The notes: generated by a model not told the origin, from the letters alone. A DNA stretch of 64,000 nt from Citrobacter koseri (GCA_900446925.1 UAVY01000007.1:310001-374000), one strand, 5' to 3'. Shown: positions 22,136-34,033, numbered from the stretch's first letter. Numbers and translations: made by a program.

Positions 22136-23509
22136 TTAAGAGGCTGTTTGACTTTGCTGGGTAGCTGCTGCTTTTTCAGCGGCCATAAAGTTACGGGCTC
22201 TGCGCCAGGTCAACAGAACGCCGGTAAAGTAGATGGCACCGATAACCACGAGACCAATAACATTTTGCCAGGTAAAAAGTTCAATGAGTAACCAGGTGAC
22301 TGGAGAACCCCCCTGGTCCATGGAAGCTACCATGCCGCCAGCCTTCAGAGCCCCGGCATTAGCGGCGAGTTGGGTATGCAGGCCGATAGTTTGTGTGGCG
22401 ATCCATAGCGTGATACCCATGATAATGACACCGGATATCAACGTGCGGAACAGGTTACCCTGATGTACTGCTACCGCCATTGCGACAAAGAAACCGATAG
22501 TGGCGAGATCACCGAATGGGAGTACCTGATTACCGGGCACCAGTACCGCGATCAGAATAGTCAGCGGAATAAAAATCAGGCTGGCGGAAACCACTGAGGT
22601 GTGGCCTAGTAATAGTGCAGGGTCCAGGCCAATCAGGAATTCCTGCCCGCCAAATTTAGCTTGCAGACGTTTGCGGGCATGCCTGGCAATAGGCGTTAAA
22701 CCATCCATGATCGGTTTAATCACCCGTGGCATCAGGAGCATGACTGCTGCTGTTTTTACAGCCAGTTGCAGAACGCTTTTCACGTCATAGCCTGCCAACA
22801 TACCGATAACGAGCCCCATGACGAAACCGACAGTAACGGGTTCTCCGAAAGGACCAAAACGTTTTTGTACATCATCTGCGCTGAAGTGAATGCGATTCAG
22901 GCCCGGAATTTTTTCAATGATCGTATCAACCAGTACCGCTATCGGGCCAAGATAAGCAGACGAACCATGTGGGATGGCGATCCCCTCCAGACCAAAGAAA
23001 TCGCGGGTATCTTTGGCAAACCAGTCACCCAGTTTGTAGACAAAGGCGGCATGAACAACGACGCCCAGGATACCCAACCAGTAAGAACCTGTCGCAAGAT
23101 GCAGCATGGCGCCAGTAAATGTCATGTGCCAAATATTCCAGATATCGACATTCACAACGCGTGTCATTCGCGTGATCAGCATAATGACATTAACGCCAAT
23201 AGCGACAGGGATGGCGATCAGTGCAATTTGCGACGCCCAGGTCATCGGAGACGAACCCGGCCAGCCGATATCAATAACATGCAGGTTTATCTGGAACTGT
23301 TCTGCCATGGCTTTTGCCGCAGGTCCGATAGAGTCGAGCATCAGACCAATCACCAGCCCAATACCAACAAAACCAATGCCGATGTGCAGACCGGATTTAA
23401 AACAATCCCCGAGCTTCATCCCCAGCAATTTAGAGAAGACGATAATCACCAGAGGCAGCATTACCGTGGGTCCTAAGTCCAGGATATAACGCATTATTTC
23501 GCTAAACAT
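22136..23509 (-). CDS. gatC: Galactitol PTS permease, EIIC component
   Basis: Intact 457-residue membrane component that carries galactitol across the inner membrane during phosphorylation. It is strongly hydrophobic with many membrane segments and has the EIIC-GAT features FVGIGLVIGLM and GLEGIAIPHGSSAYLGPIAVL. It starts MFSEIMRYILDLGP 4 bases after gatB. Sequence is close to E. coli GatC except for the C-terminal ~25 residues, which differ freely in this family. Confidence 0.95.
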   Translation of the reverse strand: MFSEIMRYILDLGPTVMLPLVIIVFSKLLGMKLGDCFKSGLHIGIGFVGIGLVIGLMLDSIGPAAKAMAEQFQINLHVIDIGWPGSSPMTWASQIALIAIPVAIGVNVIMLITRMTRVVNVDIWNIWHMTFTGAMLHLATGSYWLGILGVVVHAAFVYKLGDWFAKDTRDFFGLEGIAIPHGSSAYLGPIAVLVDTIIEKIPGLNRIHFSADDVQKRFGPFGEPVTVGFVMGLVIGMLAGYDVKSVLQLAVKTAAVMLLMPRVIKPIMDGLTPIARHARKRLQAKFGGQEFLIGLDPALLLGHTSVVSASLIFIPLTILIAVLVPGNQVLPFGDLATIGFFVAMAVAVHQGNLFRTLISGVIIMGITLWIATQTIGLHTQLAANAGALKAGGMVASMDQGGSPVTWLLIELFTWQNVIGLVVIGAIYFTGVLLTWRRARNFMAAEKAAATQQSQTAS

Positions 23510-23513
23510 GACG

Positions 23514-23798
23514 TTACCCCTTAAGGATGCTCAGGATTTTTTGCTGCAATGCTTCAATACCCACGCCAGAAACAAATGGCATGCCGTGAACGACCGGGAT
23601 ATCGCCAAAGGTACGGTCAACGCGGGCGGTGGTACAAATAAGATCCGCGCCATCCATATAGGTTTCGATCTCCGTGACCCGGCATTGCACGAGATCAAGA
23701 TCGATATTGTGAGCTTCACATAATTCTTTAATTTCTTCTGCGGCCATGGTTGAGGTTGCTACTGCACCACCACAGGCCACGATTACTTTACGTTTCAT
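23514..23798 (-). CDS. gatB: Galactitol PTS EIIB component
   Basis: Intact 94-residue cytoplasmic phosphocarrier. Cys9 in [14 protein letters not shown] is the phosphorylated residue that accepts phosphate from GatA and passes it to galactitol on GatC. The gene sits between gatA (49 bases away) and gatC (4 bases). Confidence 0.95.
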   Translation of the reverse strand: MKRKVIVACGGAVATSTMAAEEIKELCEAHNIDLDLVQCRVTEIETYMDGADLICTTARVDRTFGDIPVVHGMPFVSGVGIEALQQKILSILKG

Positions 23799-23847
23799 AG
23801 GGTATTCCTTTTATTATCAGTTTGTTATTAGGCCTGGGGCGCACGGC

Positions 23848-24294
23848 TCAGACTCCAAGGATGGTTTCCCGGAAGAGCGTAGCCAGCTCGGAATCAGGTG
23901 CGCTCAGCAAGGCGTCAAGCATGCTCGGATTTTGTAGCTCACTAAAAAGACGGCGCAGAAGCTTCAGCTGTGCCGCAGGGTTTTCAACGATAAGTGCGAT
24001 GATTAAAGAAACGGCGATCTCTTCGTCATCGTCGGCCTGTTGAAACTTCACCGGATTATCCGGCCGAATCAGATAGATTGCGGGTGATTTAGCATGAATG
24101 GCTTCGCAGTGCGGAATGGCGACGGCATGGCGTTCCAGCGCGATCCCTGTCGGGAAATTCGCCTCGCGTTCTACCAGTGCCTGCGGATAGCTTTCATGTA
24201 CAACACCTTTTGCCAGCATCTCCTCTCCAATGTGTGCCAGCACTTGCTGGCACGAGTTAAAGTCAATTCCGGTTCGGACAAAAAGTTGGCTCAT
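23848..24294 (-). CDS. gatA: Galactitol PTS EIIA component
   Basis: Intact 148-residue EIIA of the fructose/mannitol-type fold. His62 in AVAIPHCEAIHAKSPA is the expected phosphorylation site. It takes phosphate from HPr and gives it to GatB. It lies 14 bases downstream of gatZ. Confidence 0.95.
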   Translation of the reverse strand: MSQLFVRTGIDFNSCQQVLAHIGEEMLAKGVVHESYPQALVEREANFPTGIALERHAVAIPHCEAIHAKSPAIYLIRPDNPVKFQQADDDEEIAVSLIIALIVENPAAQLKLLRRLFSELQNPSMLDALLSAPDSELATLFRETILGV

Positions 24295-24308
24295 ATATTC
24301 TCCGAATA

Positions 24309-25583
24309 TCAGGCGGTTTCAGGCACACAACCAAAGCGGTAGGCACGCAGAACGTCCTGGATTTTGTCGATAATCAAGTTATGAGGTGTGGCGGTTAGTA
24401 CCCCTTCGGACAGACGTTCAAACTGTACGGGCATAAACTGACTGATGAGTCCTGGCGGTAATGAAACCCCGTTCAGATTGGCAATTAATTTCTCCACACT
24501 TTGACGAATGCGTGGATGCGGCCAGTAGTAGCGAATACGATCGGATAAGCTGAAGTGAATATCGATCATCGCCTGGCTCCAGGTCGGACGATAATACTTC
24601 TTCCAGTAACCTGGCTCGTTAAGCATCACTTCATCGATCACTTCCAGTACCCGGCTGCGTTGTTCTGGAGAAATCAGTTCGTTCTCCATTTGCGCGAGTG
24701 CAAAAATCGCTTCACGTAAAGCAAAGGTCAGTGCCGGGCCGACTTTCAGAATGGCGTAGTGATCGCGTACCAGTGCGCGGTAGGCATGACGTGTTTGATA
24801 GTCGGTAGAGTGGGCCTCATACACCATCGGCGTGTCTTTAATCCATGCGGAAAGCGCTTCAGCGGCCTGCGGTTGATAATGAATAATTTGGGAGTGATCG
24901 AATTCCACGCCAGGCTGTACCACAATGGCGATAATGCGAGTTAATGCTTCCTCGAGCCCTAATGCGCGAAAGGCGACCTGGTGCGTTTCCAGCGTACGGG
25001 CGGCATCTTCTTCACGCGTGACGTGAACGCGGCCGATGCTACTGGCTTCACCGCCGGGAACAGGAACTTCAGTGCCAATGACATAGGTTAAATGGCGCTT
25101 TTGTTCTTCAGTGGCCGTTGTTTCAGCGGCCTGGCAAAGTACAGCTGCGCGTTGGGCCACGACCATAGGATCAAGTGGGGTTGGATCGTCGGCACATGGC
25201 ATTGATGCATCCAGGTGGATTTTGCTAAAACCTGCGGCAACATAAGCCTTAATTAACTCAACAGATTTCTCCATTGCGGCGGCTGCGGGTTCATTCTGCC
25301 AGCAGTTAGGCCCCAGGTGATCGCCACCCAGAATCAATCTTTCACGCGGGAATCCTGTTTCCTGTGCAATGTTATAAACAAAATCGCGGAAGTCGGCGGG
25401 TTTCATGCCGGTATAACCGCCGAACTGATTAACCTGGTTGGATGTTGCTTCAATCAAAACCTTATTGTTTGTCGCGAGATCAAAGCGTAGCGCCGCTTCA
25501 ATCACTAACGGATGTGCTGAACAGACGGAACAAATGCCTGACGCTTCACCTGCCTTATGACGAGAGATTATCTCTTTCCACAT
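24309..25583 (-). CDS. gatZ: Tagatose-1,6-bisphosphate aldolase subunit GatZ
   Basis: Intact 424-residue GatZ/KbaZ-family protein, the non-catalytic subunit needed for full activity and stability of the GatY aldolase. Diagnostic segments are [20 protein letters not shown] near residue 17, [15 protein letters not shown] near 46 and [15 protein letters not shown] near 83. The ATG gives [17 protein letters not shown] 156-base gap separates it from gatY. Confidence 0.93.
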   Translation of the reverse strand: MWKEIISRHKAGEASGICSVCSAHPLVIEAALRFDLATNNKVLIEATSNQVNQFGGYTGMKPADFRDFVYNIAQETGFPRERLILGGDHLGPNCWQNEPAAAAMEKSVELIKAYVAAGFSKIHLDASMPCADDPTPLDPMVVAQRAAVLCQAAETTATEEQKRHLTYVIGTEVPVPGGEASSIGRVHVTREEDAARTLETHQVAFRALGLEEALTRIIAIVVQPGVEFDHSQIIHYQPQAAEALSAWIKDTPMVYEAHSTDYQTRHAYRALVRDHYAILKVGPALTFALREAIFALAQMENELISPEQRSRVLEVIDEVMLNEPGYWKKYYRPTWSQAMIDIHFSLSDRIRYYWPHPRIRQSVEKLIANLNGVSLPPGLISQFMPVQFERLSEGVLTATPHNLIIDKIQDVLRAYRFGCVPETA

Positions 25584-25739
25584 CTATCTCCGATATCTTT
25601 TGTTTATCTTCATAATATTTTTGGATTGAAGGCAAAGGGTAAAAGCGACTTTCGTGATCCAGCTATAAAAAGATACCCCTGACCAAAATCCTTACAATTC
25701 ATGTAAATGAATGAGTTAAGAGGCTGTGATATAGCAGCC

Positions 25740-26843
<1,104 letters not shown>

Positions 26844-26880
26844 TGCCGGATGGCGATGCGATCCCCATCCGGCCTTTTTT
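26844..26880. terminator. Single REP unit acting as terminator between garD and gatY
   Basis: GCCGGATGG...CCATCCGGC forms a strong stem, flanked by CTTTTTAAAGA-like sequence on the left and CCTTTTTTC on the right. Read on the minus strand after garD it ends in CGCTTTTT, so it can stop garD transcripts before the gat operon. Confidence 0.65.
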
Positions 26881-26885
26881 CGTCA

Positions 26886-28457
26886 TCAGGTCACTGGCGC
26901 GGGGTTAAACACGGCCAGCTGGTTATGCAGCCCCCATTGGTCTGAGAAGGTTTTCTTACGACCGCTCGCGACGTCCAGAATAAAGTGGAACAGCTTCCAG
27001 CCCACGTCCTCAATGCTCTCTTCCCCTGTGGCAATGGTGCCCGCGTTGATGTCCATCAAATCAAACCAGCGATTCGCCAGTTCTGTGCGGGTCGCCATTT
27101 TGATTACCGGAACTGCCATCAGGCCATATGGCGTTCCGCGACCGGTTGTGAACACCTGCACGGTGATCCCGGAAGCGACCTGCTGCGTGCCGCAGACAAA
27201 ATCACTGGCGGGCGTGGCGGCGTAAATTAAACCGCGTTTTGTCGGTCGCTGACCGGGGGACAGCACTTCCACAATCGCGCTCTGCCCGGATTTTGCGATA
27301 GAGCCCAACGCTTTTTCCACCACGTTCGCGAGACCGCCTTTTTTGTTGCCCGGCGACGGGTTGGCGCTGCGGTCGGTTTTCCCCATATCAAGATAATTAT
27401 CGTACCAGGCCATCTCTTCCAGCAGGCGTTTGCCGACCTCTTCGTTAATCGCGCGTGGCGTGAGAAGGTGGATCGCATCACGGACTTCGGTGACTTCCGA
27501 GAACATCACCGTCGCGCCGCAACGCACTAACAGATCCGAGGCGTAACCCACCGCCGGGTTGGCCGTCACGCCGGAAAACGCATCGCTGCCGCCGCACTGC
27601 ATTCCGACCACCAGTTCGGAAGCCGGGCAGGTTTCACGCTGGCGCTGGTTGAGCTTCGCCAGGTGGCGTTCGGCCACCTGCAAAATATCCTCGACCATCG
27701 ACTTAAAGCCGACGTGCTGCTCATCCTGCAAACGCACAATACTGGCGCTGTCCACCGGAATCCCTTTCACATCTTCCGTGCCTTCCAGCAGACGTTCCGG
27801 CTGAAGTTTTTCACAGCCAAGGCCGATGACCATAACTTCGCCGCCGAAGTTCGGGTTCAACGAGATGTTATGAATGGTGCGGATAGGCACCACGGCCGCA
27901 GGCGCGTTGATTGCCACGCCGCAGCCGTACAAGTGGTTCAGACCGACAACGCCGTCTACGTTCGGGTATCCGGGCAGCAGGTCACGCTCAATGATCTTCA
28001 CGACATAATCCACGACGCCCGCCACGCAGTGTACGCTGGTGGTGATGCCGAGCAGATTCTTGGTGCCGACGCTGCCATCCGCGTTGCGGTAGCCTTCAAA
28101 CGTGTAGCCTTCCAGCGGCGGCAGCGGTTCCGGCACTTTCGTCGCCAGCGGCAGGGTGTGTAACGGCGGCGCTTTCGGTAGCTCAACCAGCGACTCATCT
28201 ATCCAGCTGCCGCGTGCGATGTCGCGAACGGCATAGCCGATCACCTCGCCATAACGCACGATTTCGCCGTGGGCAGGAATCGCCTCCAGCGCCACTTTAT
28301 GCCCCTGAGGAATATGTTCAACCAACGCCAGACCGTCCGGGAAACGCGTTCCGGCTTGCAGACCATTGTCATTAACAATAATTGCCACGTTATCGGTGTC
28401 ATGCACTTTAATATAAAACGCGGTTGGCGATTCTTGTCTAATTTCGATATCGGCCAT
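26886..28457 (-). CDS. garD: Galactarate dehydratase GarD
   Basis: Intact 523-residue enzyme that dehydrates galactarate to 5-keto-4-deoxy-glucarate, the first step of the pathway continued by GarL, GarR and GarK. The N-terminal SAF-like domain (about residues 15-85) precedes the UxaA/GarD catalytic region, with [43 protein letters not shown] and [11 protein letters not shown]. It is divergent from garLRK across about 410 bases. It is a paralogue of uxaA in this same window. Confidence 0.96.
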   Translation of the reverse strand: MADIEIRQESPTAFYIKVHDTDNVAIIVNDNGLQAGTRFPDGLALVEHIPQGHKVALEAIPAHGEIVRYGEVIGYAVRDIARGSWIDESLVELPKAPPLHTLPLATKVPEPLPPLEGYTFEGYRNADGSVGTKNLLGITTSVHCVAGVVDYVVKIIERDLLPGYPNVDGVVGLNHLYGCGVAINAPAAVVPIRTIHNISLNPNFGGEVMVIGLGCEKLQPERLLEGTEDVKGIPVDSASIVRLQDEQHVGFKSMVEDILQVAERHLAKLNQRQRETCPASELVVGMQCGGSDAFSGVTANPAVGYASDLLVRCGATVMFSEVTEVRDAIHLLTPRAINEEVGKRLLEEMAWYDNYLDMGKTDRSANPSPGNKKGGLANVVEKALGSIAKSGQSAIVEVLSPGQRPTKRGLIYAATPASDFVCGTQQVASGITVQVFTTGRGTPYGLMAVPVIKMATRTELANRWFDLMDINAGTIATGEESIEDVGWKLFHFILDVASGRKKTFSDQWGLHNQLAVFNPAPVT

Positions 28458-28868
28458 TGTCCAGTATTCTCCAGCCAGGTGGTGATAATAAATGTGTTAA
28501 AGGAGAAACAACTGCTTTTTATTGTCAGAATTAAAAATACGTTGCTGCTAAATAAAGAATGCCAGGAGTTTTTGTTTAAAAATGTGATCGCGATCGGCCA
28601 TTATTCCCGATGGTACGGGCGCTGGGTGAGTAATGTACAAATCTGTGCATCACCGCCCATGACGCTGTGCAAATGCTCAAAATATTATTCATTGTGAATA
28701 TTAAAATTGAGCAATACAACAATGTTTAGCGGCGTAAGTATGATTATACTGATTCACGACTTTCATTATCCGCTATCGATAAAATATCAGCGTAATTCCT
28801 TAGATGAGCAAATCGAAATATCTCCCGGAATTGCGGAAATAAATAATGATTCATCCAGGGTATAAATG
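28458..28868. promoter_or_regulatory. garD / garL divergent control region
   Basis: No gene is seen in this AT-rich gap. Two CTGTGCA copies (28643-28649 and 28665-28671) are spaced 22 bases, two helical turns. An inverted CATTGT...ACAATG pair lies around 28690-28722. In E. coli these operons are activated by CdaR in response to galactarate and glucarate; assigning either motif to CdaR is a guess. Confidence 0.45.
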
Positions 28869-29642
28869 ATGGAGTAACGATATCTTCCCGAAACAAATTT
28901 AAAGCTGCGCTGGCAGCGCAACGCATTCAGATCGGCTGTTTGGTCCGCGCTGGCAAACCCCATCAGTACGGAAGTGTTAGGGCTGGCAGGTTTTGACTGG
29001 CTGGTGCTGGATGGCGAACATGCGCCGAACGATATCTCAACTTTTATTCCACAACTGATGGCGTTGAAAGGCAGCGCCAGCGCGCCGGTGGTACGGGTGC
29101 CGACGAACGAGCCGGTCATTATTAAGCGTCTGCTGGATATCGGTTTCTATAACTTCCTGATCCCGTTTGTCGAGACGGAAGAAGAAGCCGTTCGCGCCGT
29201 GGCCTCGACGCGTTATCCGCCGGAAGGCATCCGTGGGGTCTCCGTTTCCCATCGCGCCAATATGTTTGGCACCGTGCCGGATTACTTTGCCCAGTCAAAT
29301 AAGAACATCACCATTCTGGTGCAGATCGAAAGCCAGCAGGGGGTGGATAACGTTGATGCTATCGCGGCCACTGAAGGCGTTGACGGTATTTTTGTCGGCC
29401 CAAGCGATCTGGCTGCGGCGTTAGGTCATCTTGGTAACGCCTCTCACCCGGAAGTACAGAAAACCATTCAGCATATCTTTGCCCGCGCCAAAGCCCACGG
29501 TAAACCGTGCGGCATTCTGGCGCCGGTCGAAGCCGACGCGCGCCGCTATCTGGAATGGGGCGCGACGTTCGTTGCCGTGGGGAGCGATTTGGGCGTGTTC
29601 CGCTCCGCCACGCAAAAGCTGGCTGACGCCTTTAAGAAATAA
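28869..29642 (+). CDS. garL: 5-keto-4-deoxy-D-glucarate aldolase GarL, three early frameshifts
   Basis: HpcH/HpaI-family class II aldolase that splits 5-keto-4-deoxy-glucarate into pyruvate and tartronate semialdehyde. Key segments are [29 protein letters not shown] and [15 protein letters not shown]. The start is hidden: ATG 28869 is followed by an extra G (ATGGAGTAAC), and removing it gives MSNDIFPNKF, like E. coli MNNDVFPNKF. Further insertions lie near 28893 (extra A) and 28950 (extra T). Correction gives exactly 256 residues. It is first in garLRK; the transporter gene garP that precedes it in E. coli is not present here. Confidence 0.87.
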
Positions 29643-29670
29643 CCACCACTGAAACAAGAGAGAGAAGATT

Positions 29671-30563
29671 ATGACGATGAAAGTAGGTTTCATTGGCCTG
29701 GGCATCATGGGTAAACCAATGAGCAAAAACCTCCTCAAAGCCGGTTACTCGCTGGTGGTTTCTGACCGTAACCCTGACGCGATTGCCGAAGTTATTGCCG
29801 CAGGCGCAGAAACCGCAACCACGGCAAAAGCCGTTGCCGAACAGTGCGATGTGATTATCACCATGCTGCCGAACTCGCCGCATGTGAAAGAAGTGGCGCT
29901 GGGCGAAGGCGGCATTATTGAAGGCGCGAAGCCAGGCACCGTTTTGATCGATATGAGCTCTATCGCTCCGCTGGCAAGCCGTGAAATCAGCGATGCGCTG
30001 AAAGCAAAAGGTATCGATATGCTGGATGCGCCGGTAAGCGGCGGCGAGCCGAAAGCGATCGACGGTACGCTGTCGGTGATGGTCGGCGGCGATAAAGCGA
30101 TTTTCGATAAATATTACGATCTGCTAAAAGCAATGGCCGGTTCCGTGGTGCATACCGGTGATATCGGCGCGGGCAACGTGACCAAACTGGCTAACCAGGT
30201 GATTGTCGCGCTGAACATCGCAGCCATGTCTGAAGCGCTGACGCTGGCGACCAAAGCGGGGGTGAACCCGGATCTGGTGTATCAGGCGATTCGCGGCGGT
30301 CTGGCGGGTAGCACCGTGCTGGATGCGAAAGCGCCGATGGTGATGGAACGGAATTTCAAACCGGGCTTTCGCATCGATCTGCATATTAAAGATCTGGCGA
30401 ATGCGCTGGACACCTCTCATGGCGTAGGCGCGCAGCTGCCGCTGACCGCCGCCGTGGATGGAAATGATGCAGGCGCTACGTGCCGATGGTCTGGGCACGG
30501 CCGACCATAGCGCCCTGGCCTGCTACTACGGAAAAACTGGCGAAAGTGGAAATCGCTCGCTAA
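29671..30563 (+). CDS. garR: Tartronate semialdehyde reductase GarR, two frameshifts
   Basis: NADH-dependent beta-hydroxyacid dehydrogenase that reduces tartronate semialdehyde to glycerate. The Rossmann motif GFIGLGIMGKPMSKNLLKAG opens the protein, DAPVSGGEPKA is the substrate-binding signature near residue 120, and the catalytic Lys is in GAGNVTKLANQ. The ATG at 29671 follows GAGAGAAG; ATG 29677 is an alternative. Extra G bases near 30459 (GTGGATGG) and 30530 (TACGGAAAA) shift the frame; correction gives 296 residues to TAA 30561-30563. Confidence 0.91.
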
Positions 30564-30570
30564 TGACGTC

Positions 30571-30636
30571 ATGCCCGGTCGCGCGCGGCGGTCCGGGCCT
30601 ATGACCCTGGCCGGATAAGTGAAATGCCATCCGGCG
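30571..30636. repeat. REP pair between garR and garK
   Basis: ATGCCCGGTCGCG...GGTCCGGGCCTA is followed by GGCCGGATAAGTG...GCCATCCGGC. It lies inside the garLRK operon and could affect the relative stability of the two mRNA parts. Confidence 0.8.
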
Positions 30637-30659
30637 TTGTGCAGTAACAGGCTACAACT

Positions 30660-31806
30660 ATGAAAATCGTAATCGCCCCAGACTCTTATAAAGAAAGCCT
30701 TTCTGCCGCTGAAGTTGCGCAGGCGATAGAAAAAGGATTCCGGGAAATTTTTCCCGATGCGCAGTATGTTTCTATCCCGGTCGCTGACGGCGGAGAGGGA
30801 ACGGTCGAAGCCATGATTTGCCGCCACGCATGGAACGCAGTATACCGCTTTTGTGACGGGGCCGCTGGGGGAGACCGTCATGGCCAACTGGGGCATGTCC
30901 GGGGACGGCAGTACCGCGTTTATTGAAATGGCGGCGGCCAGCGGGCTGGCGCTGGTTCCGCCAGAAAAGCGTAATCCGTTGATTACTACGTCGCGCGGCA
31001 CCGGAGAGCTGATCCTGCATGCGCTGGAGCACGGCGCCAGAAGCATTATCATCGGCATTGGCGGCAGCGCGACCAATGACGGCGGCGCGGGCATGGTGCA
31101 GGCGCTGGGTGCCCGATTAACGGATGCGAACGGTACTGAAATTGGGAACGGCGGCGGCAGCCTGAACAGCCTGAATTCGATTGATATCTCTGGTCTCGAT
31201 CCGCGTTTAAAAACGTGTGCTATCCGGGTGGCCTGCGATGTGACCAATCCACTGACGGGCGAAAATGGCGCGTCGCGAATCTTTGGGCCGCAGAAAGGCG
31301 CGACCGAAAAGCTCATTCATGAACTGGACGGCAATCTTGCTCATTATGCCGACATGATTAAAAAGTCGCTGCGCGTGGATGTGGAAAATGTCCCCGGCGC
31401 GGGCGCGGCTGGCGGGATGGGGGCGGCCTTAATGGCTTTCCTCGGCGCAGAGTTGCGCAGCGGCATTGAGATAGTCACCACGGCGCTCAATCTGGAAGAA
31501 CACATCCACGACTGCGCGTTAGTCGTCACCGGCGAAGGGCGCATCGACAGCCAGAGTATTCACGGCAAAGTACCGATAGGCGTCGCCAGTGTGGCGAAAA
31601 AGTATCATAAGCCAGTGATTGGGATCGCGGGGAGTCTGACGCATGATGTGGGAGTGGTGCATCAGCATGGCATTGATGCCGTGTTCAGCGTGCTTACCCG
31701 CATTGGCACGCTGGATGAAGCCTTTCGCGGCGCGTTTGATAATATCTACCGCGCCTCGCGAAACATCGCCGCAACGCTGGCGATAGGAATGCGCAGTGCA
31801 GGGTGA
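30660..31806 (+). CDS. garK: Glycerate 2-kinase GarK, one frameshift
   Basis: Phosphorylates glycerate to 2-phosphoglycerate, the last step of galactarate breakdown before glycolysis. The start [20 protein letters not shown] and the [11 protein letters not shown] motif near residue 43 define the family; [15 protein letters not shown] near 140 and [15 protein letters not shown] near 285 are further conserved blocks. An extra T near 30818 (ATGATTTGCC) shifts the frame; correction gives 381 residues as in E. coli. The last codons overlap the rnpB promoter. Confidence 0.92.
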
Positions 31807-31831
31807 CAATGGCGTGCAAACCCTCTATACT
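31803..31831 (+). promoter_or_regulatory. rnpB promoter
   Basis: A -35 element GTGACA (31803-31808) and a -10 element TATACT (31826-31831) are separated by 17 bases. The -10 ends 7 bases before the expected RNA start. The -35 overlaps the garK TGA stop (31804-31806). Confidence 0.85.
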
Positions 31832-31838
31832 GCGCGCC

Positions 31839-32217
<379 letters not shown>

Positions 32218-32225
32218 CTTCATGT

Positions 32226-32250
32226 AAAAACCCGCTTCGGCGGGTTTTTG
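32226..32250 (+). terminator. rnpB terminator
   Basis: AAAAACCCGC-TTCG-GCGGGTTTTT is a stable tetraloop hairpin with flanking A and T runs, at the expected place after rnpB. Confidence 0.93.
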
Positions 32251-32279
32251 CTTTCATAGCGTTTGGGTTCCCGGTACTG

Positions 32280-32337
32280 CCTGATGGCAGAGCGCTTTGG
32301 TAGGCCGGATAAGACGCGTGAGCGTCGCCATCCGGCA
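32280..32337. repeat. REP unit after rnpB
   Basis: GTAGGCCGGATAAGACGCG...CGTCGCCATCCGGCA follows a CCTGATGGC half unit. Confidence 0.82.
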
Positions 32338-32843
32338 GATCCCCCGCAGAAGGTGCCCGATCGCGCCGCGTAACATAATTTCCCCGCCAAAAGATATTTC
32401 TTGTTCTGTGACCACTAACACAAAAACGCTGTGTGGTGTTTTTTTAACCGGATAAAAGATTGGCTGTTGATCGCTATCACAAAATTACGCGCTACAAAAA
32501 TTGACAATCACAGTGTTAATATATTGTTGGTAATGATAATGATGTGTATTAAATGAATTAAATATTCGTGTGTGTAATGTTTTTTTACAAACAAATAAGA
32601 AGAAAAAATGTGATATGCCACAATCTTTAATCCCAATAAGGGCGTAATTGTACTTATTTTTGATTAATTGTCCGTTAAATTTAAACGTAAATCTGCGTGT
32701 TAATTATGCGATAATTGATTGAATTATCGTCTTTCCCGAATTTGTAAAATAGCGAATGAAACGCATATGTTATCGCCATAAAATATTGTTATCCCCTCAT
32801 GATTTTTTGACAAAAATCATGATAAAGTGCAGTCGTGCTCTTT

Positions 32844-32856
32844 CAACTTGTTGATA
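32844..32856 (-). promoter_or_regulatory. IHF-consensus site upstream of tdcA
   Basis: CAACTTGTTGATA matches the reverse complement of the IHF consensus WATCAANNNNTTR without mismatch. It lies about 112 bases before the predicted start site. The E. coli tdc promoter also needs IHF bound about 100 bases upstream. Confidence 0.65.
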
Positions 32857-32911
32857 ATAAATGGTTTATTTTTTTAAAAAATAAGCTTACAAAATGTAAG
32901 GTAAGTTAATT

Positions 32912-32955
32912 TGTGAGTAGTCGCACATAACCATGTAACCTTTATTTGGTACACT
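32912..32955 (+). promoter_or_regulatory. tdcA promoter with CRP site
   Basis: TGTGA-N6-GCACA (32912-32927) differs from the CRP consensus at one base. A -10 element TACACT lies at 32950-32955. With transcription starting near 32962, the CRP site is centred at about -42.5, as in class II CRP promoters and as known for the E. coli tdc operon. Confidence 0.75.
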
Positions 32956-32990
32956 TCATGCCGTCAACAAAGTAATTAGTGCAGGTCGAT

Positions 32991-33930
32991 ATGAATACTA
33001 TTCTTCTCCCTAAAACACAGCACTTGGTGGTCTTTCAGGAAGTCATTAGAAGTGGTTCTATCGGTTCTGCCGCAAAAGAGTTAGGGTTAACTCAGCCTGC
33101 TGTAAGTAAAATTATCAATGATGTTGAGGCCTATTTTGGCGTTGAGTTAATCGTTCGCAAAAATACCGGTGTCACGTTAACCAGCGCAGGTCAGGTGCTG
33201 CTTACCTGGTCTGAATCCATCACCCGTGAAATGAAAAACATGGTGAACGAGATGAACAGCATGACCTGCAACACGGTGGTCGACGTTTCGTTTGGTTTTC
33301 CTTCGTTGATTGGCTTTACCTTTATGTCTGACATGATTCATAAATTTAAAGAGGTGTTCCCAAAAGCGCAGGTGTCGATGTATGAAGCGCAGCTCTCCTC
33401 GTTCCTGCCCGCGATTCGCGACGGACGCCTGGATTTCGCTATCGGCACGCTCAGTGATGAGATGAAACTACAGGATCTACACGTGGAGCCGCTTTTTTGA
33501 GTCAGAGTTTGTCCTGGTGGCCAGTAAGTCCCGAACATGCACCGGCATCACCACACTGGAATCGTTGCAGAACGAACAGTGGGTGTTGCCACAAACGAAT
33601 ATGGGCTACTACAGCGAACTCCTCACCACGTTACAAAGAAATGGCATCAGCAGTGAAAACATCGTTAAAACAGATTCCGTTGTCACTATTTATAATCTTG
33701 TTCTCAATGCTGATTTTCTGACCGTCATTCCCTGCGATATGACATCTCCATTCGGTTCAAACCAGTTTATTACGATTCCAGTAGAGGAAGATTTACCGGT
33801 CGCGCGTTATGCCGCGATCTGGTCTAAAAATTATCGGATTAAAAAAGCAGCATCGGTTTTGGTGGAATTAGCCAAAGAATATTCATCTTATAATGGTTGC
33901 AGACGAAAGCAATTAATAGAAATTAAGTAA
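32991..33930 (+). CDS. tdcA: tdc operon activator TdcA (LysR family), one frameshift
   Basis: LysR-type activator of the tdc operon. The N-terminal helix-turn-helix is in GSIGSAAKELGLTQPAVSK (about residues 24-42). The ATG at 32991 gives MNTILLPKTQHLVV; an in-frame ATG at 32979 adds four non-family residues. An extra T near 33497 (CCGCTTTTTTGAG) puts a stop after EPLF; correction gives exactly 312 residues. The second half (SKSRTCTGITTLESL and SPFGSNQFITIPVEE) is close to E. coli TdcA. Confidence 0.93.
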
Positions 33931-34033
33931 CGGATTAAATTTAGTTTAATCAAAAACTGATGCCATCTGTCTGAATATCAGACGTTGGTACTGACTATTT
34001 ATTTTACCTTAATACCCAGGTTAAGAGGTTATA

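Larger units (their letters stand above)
32338..32990 (+). promoter_or_regulatory. tdc upstream control region, AT-rich, no gene
   Basis: About 650 bases without a coding region; E. coli has tdcR here, but I see no equivalent. It is strongly AT-rich. A perfect 11-bp inverted repeat with a 4-base centre (TCATGATTTTT / AAAAATCATGA, 32797-32822), a TTATTTTTTT/AAAAAATAA palindrome (about 32866-32884) and CTTAC-N5-GTAAG (32886-32900) precede the CRP site. The region looks like a regulatory and possibly H-NS-bound segment; that is inference. Confidence 0.6.
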
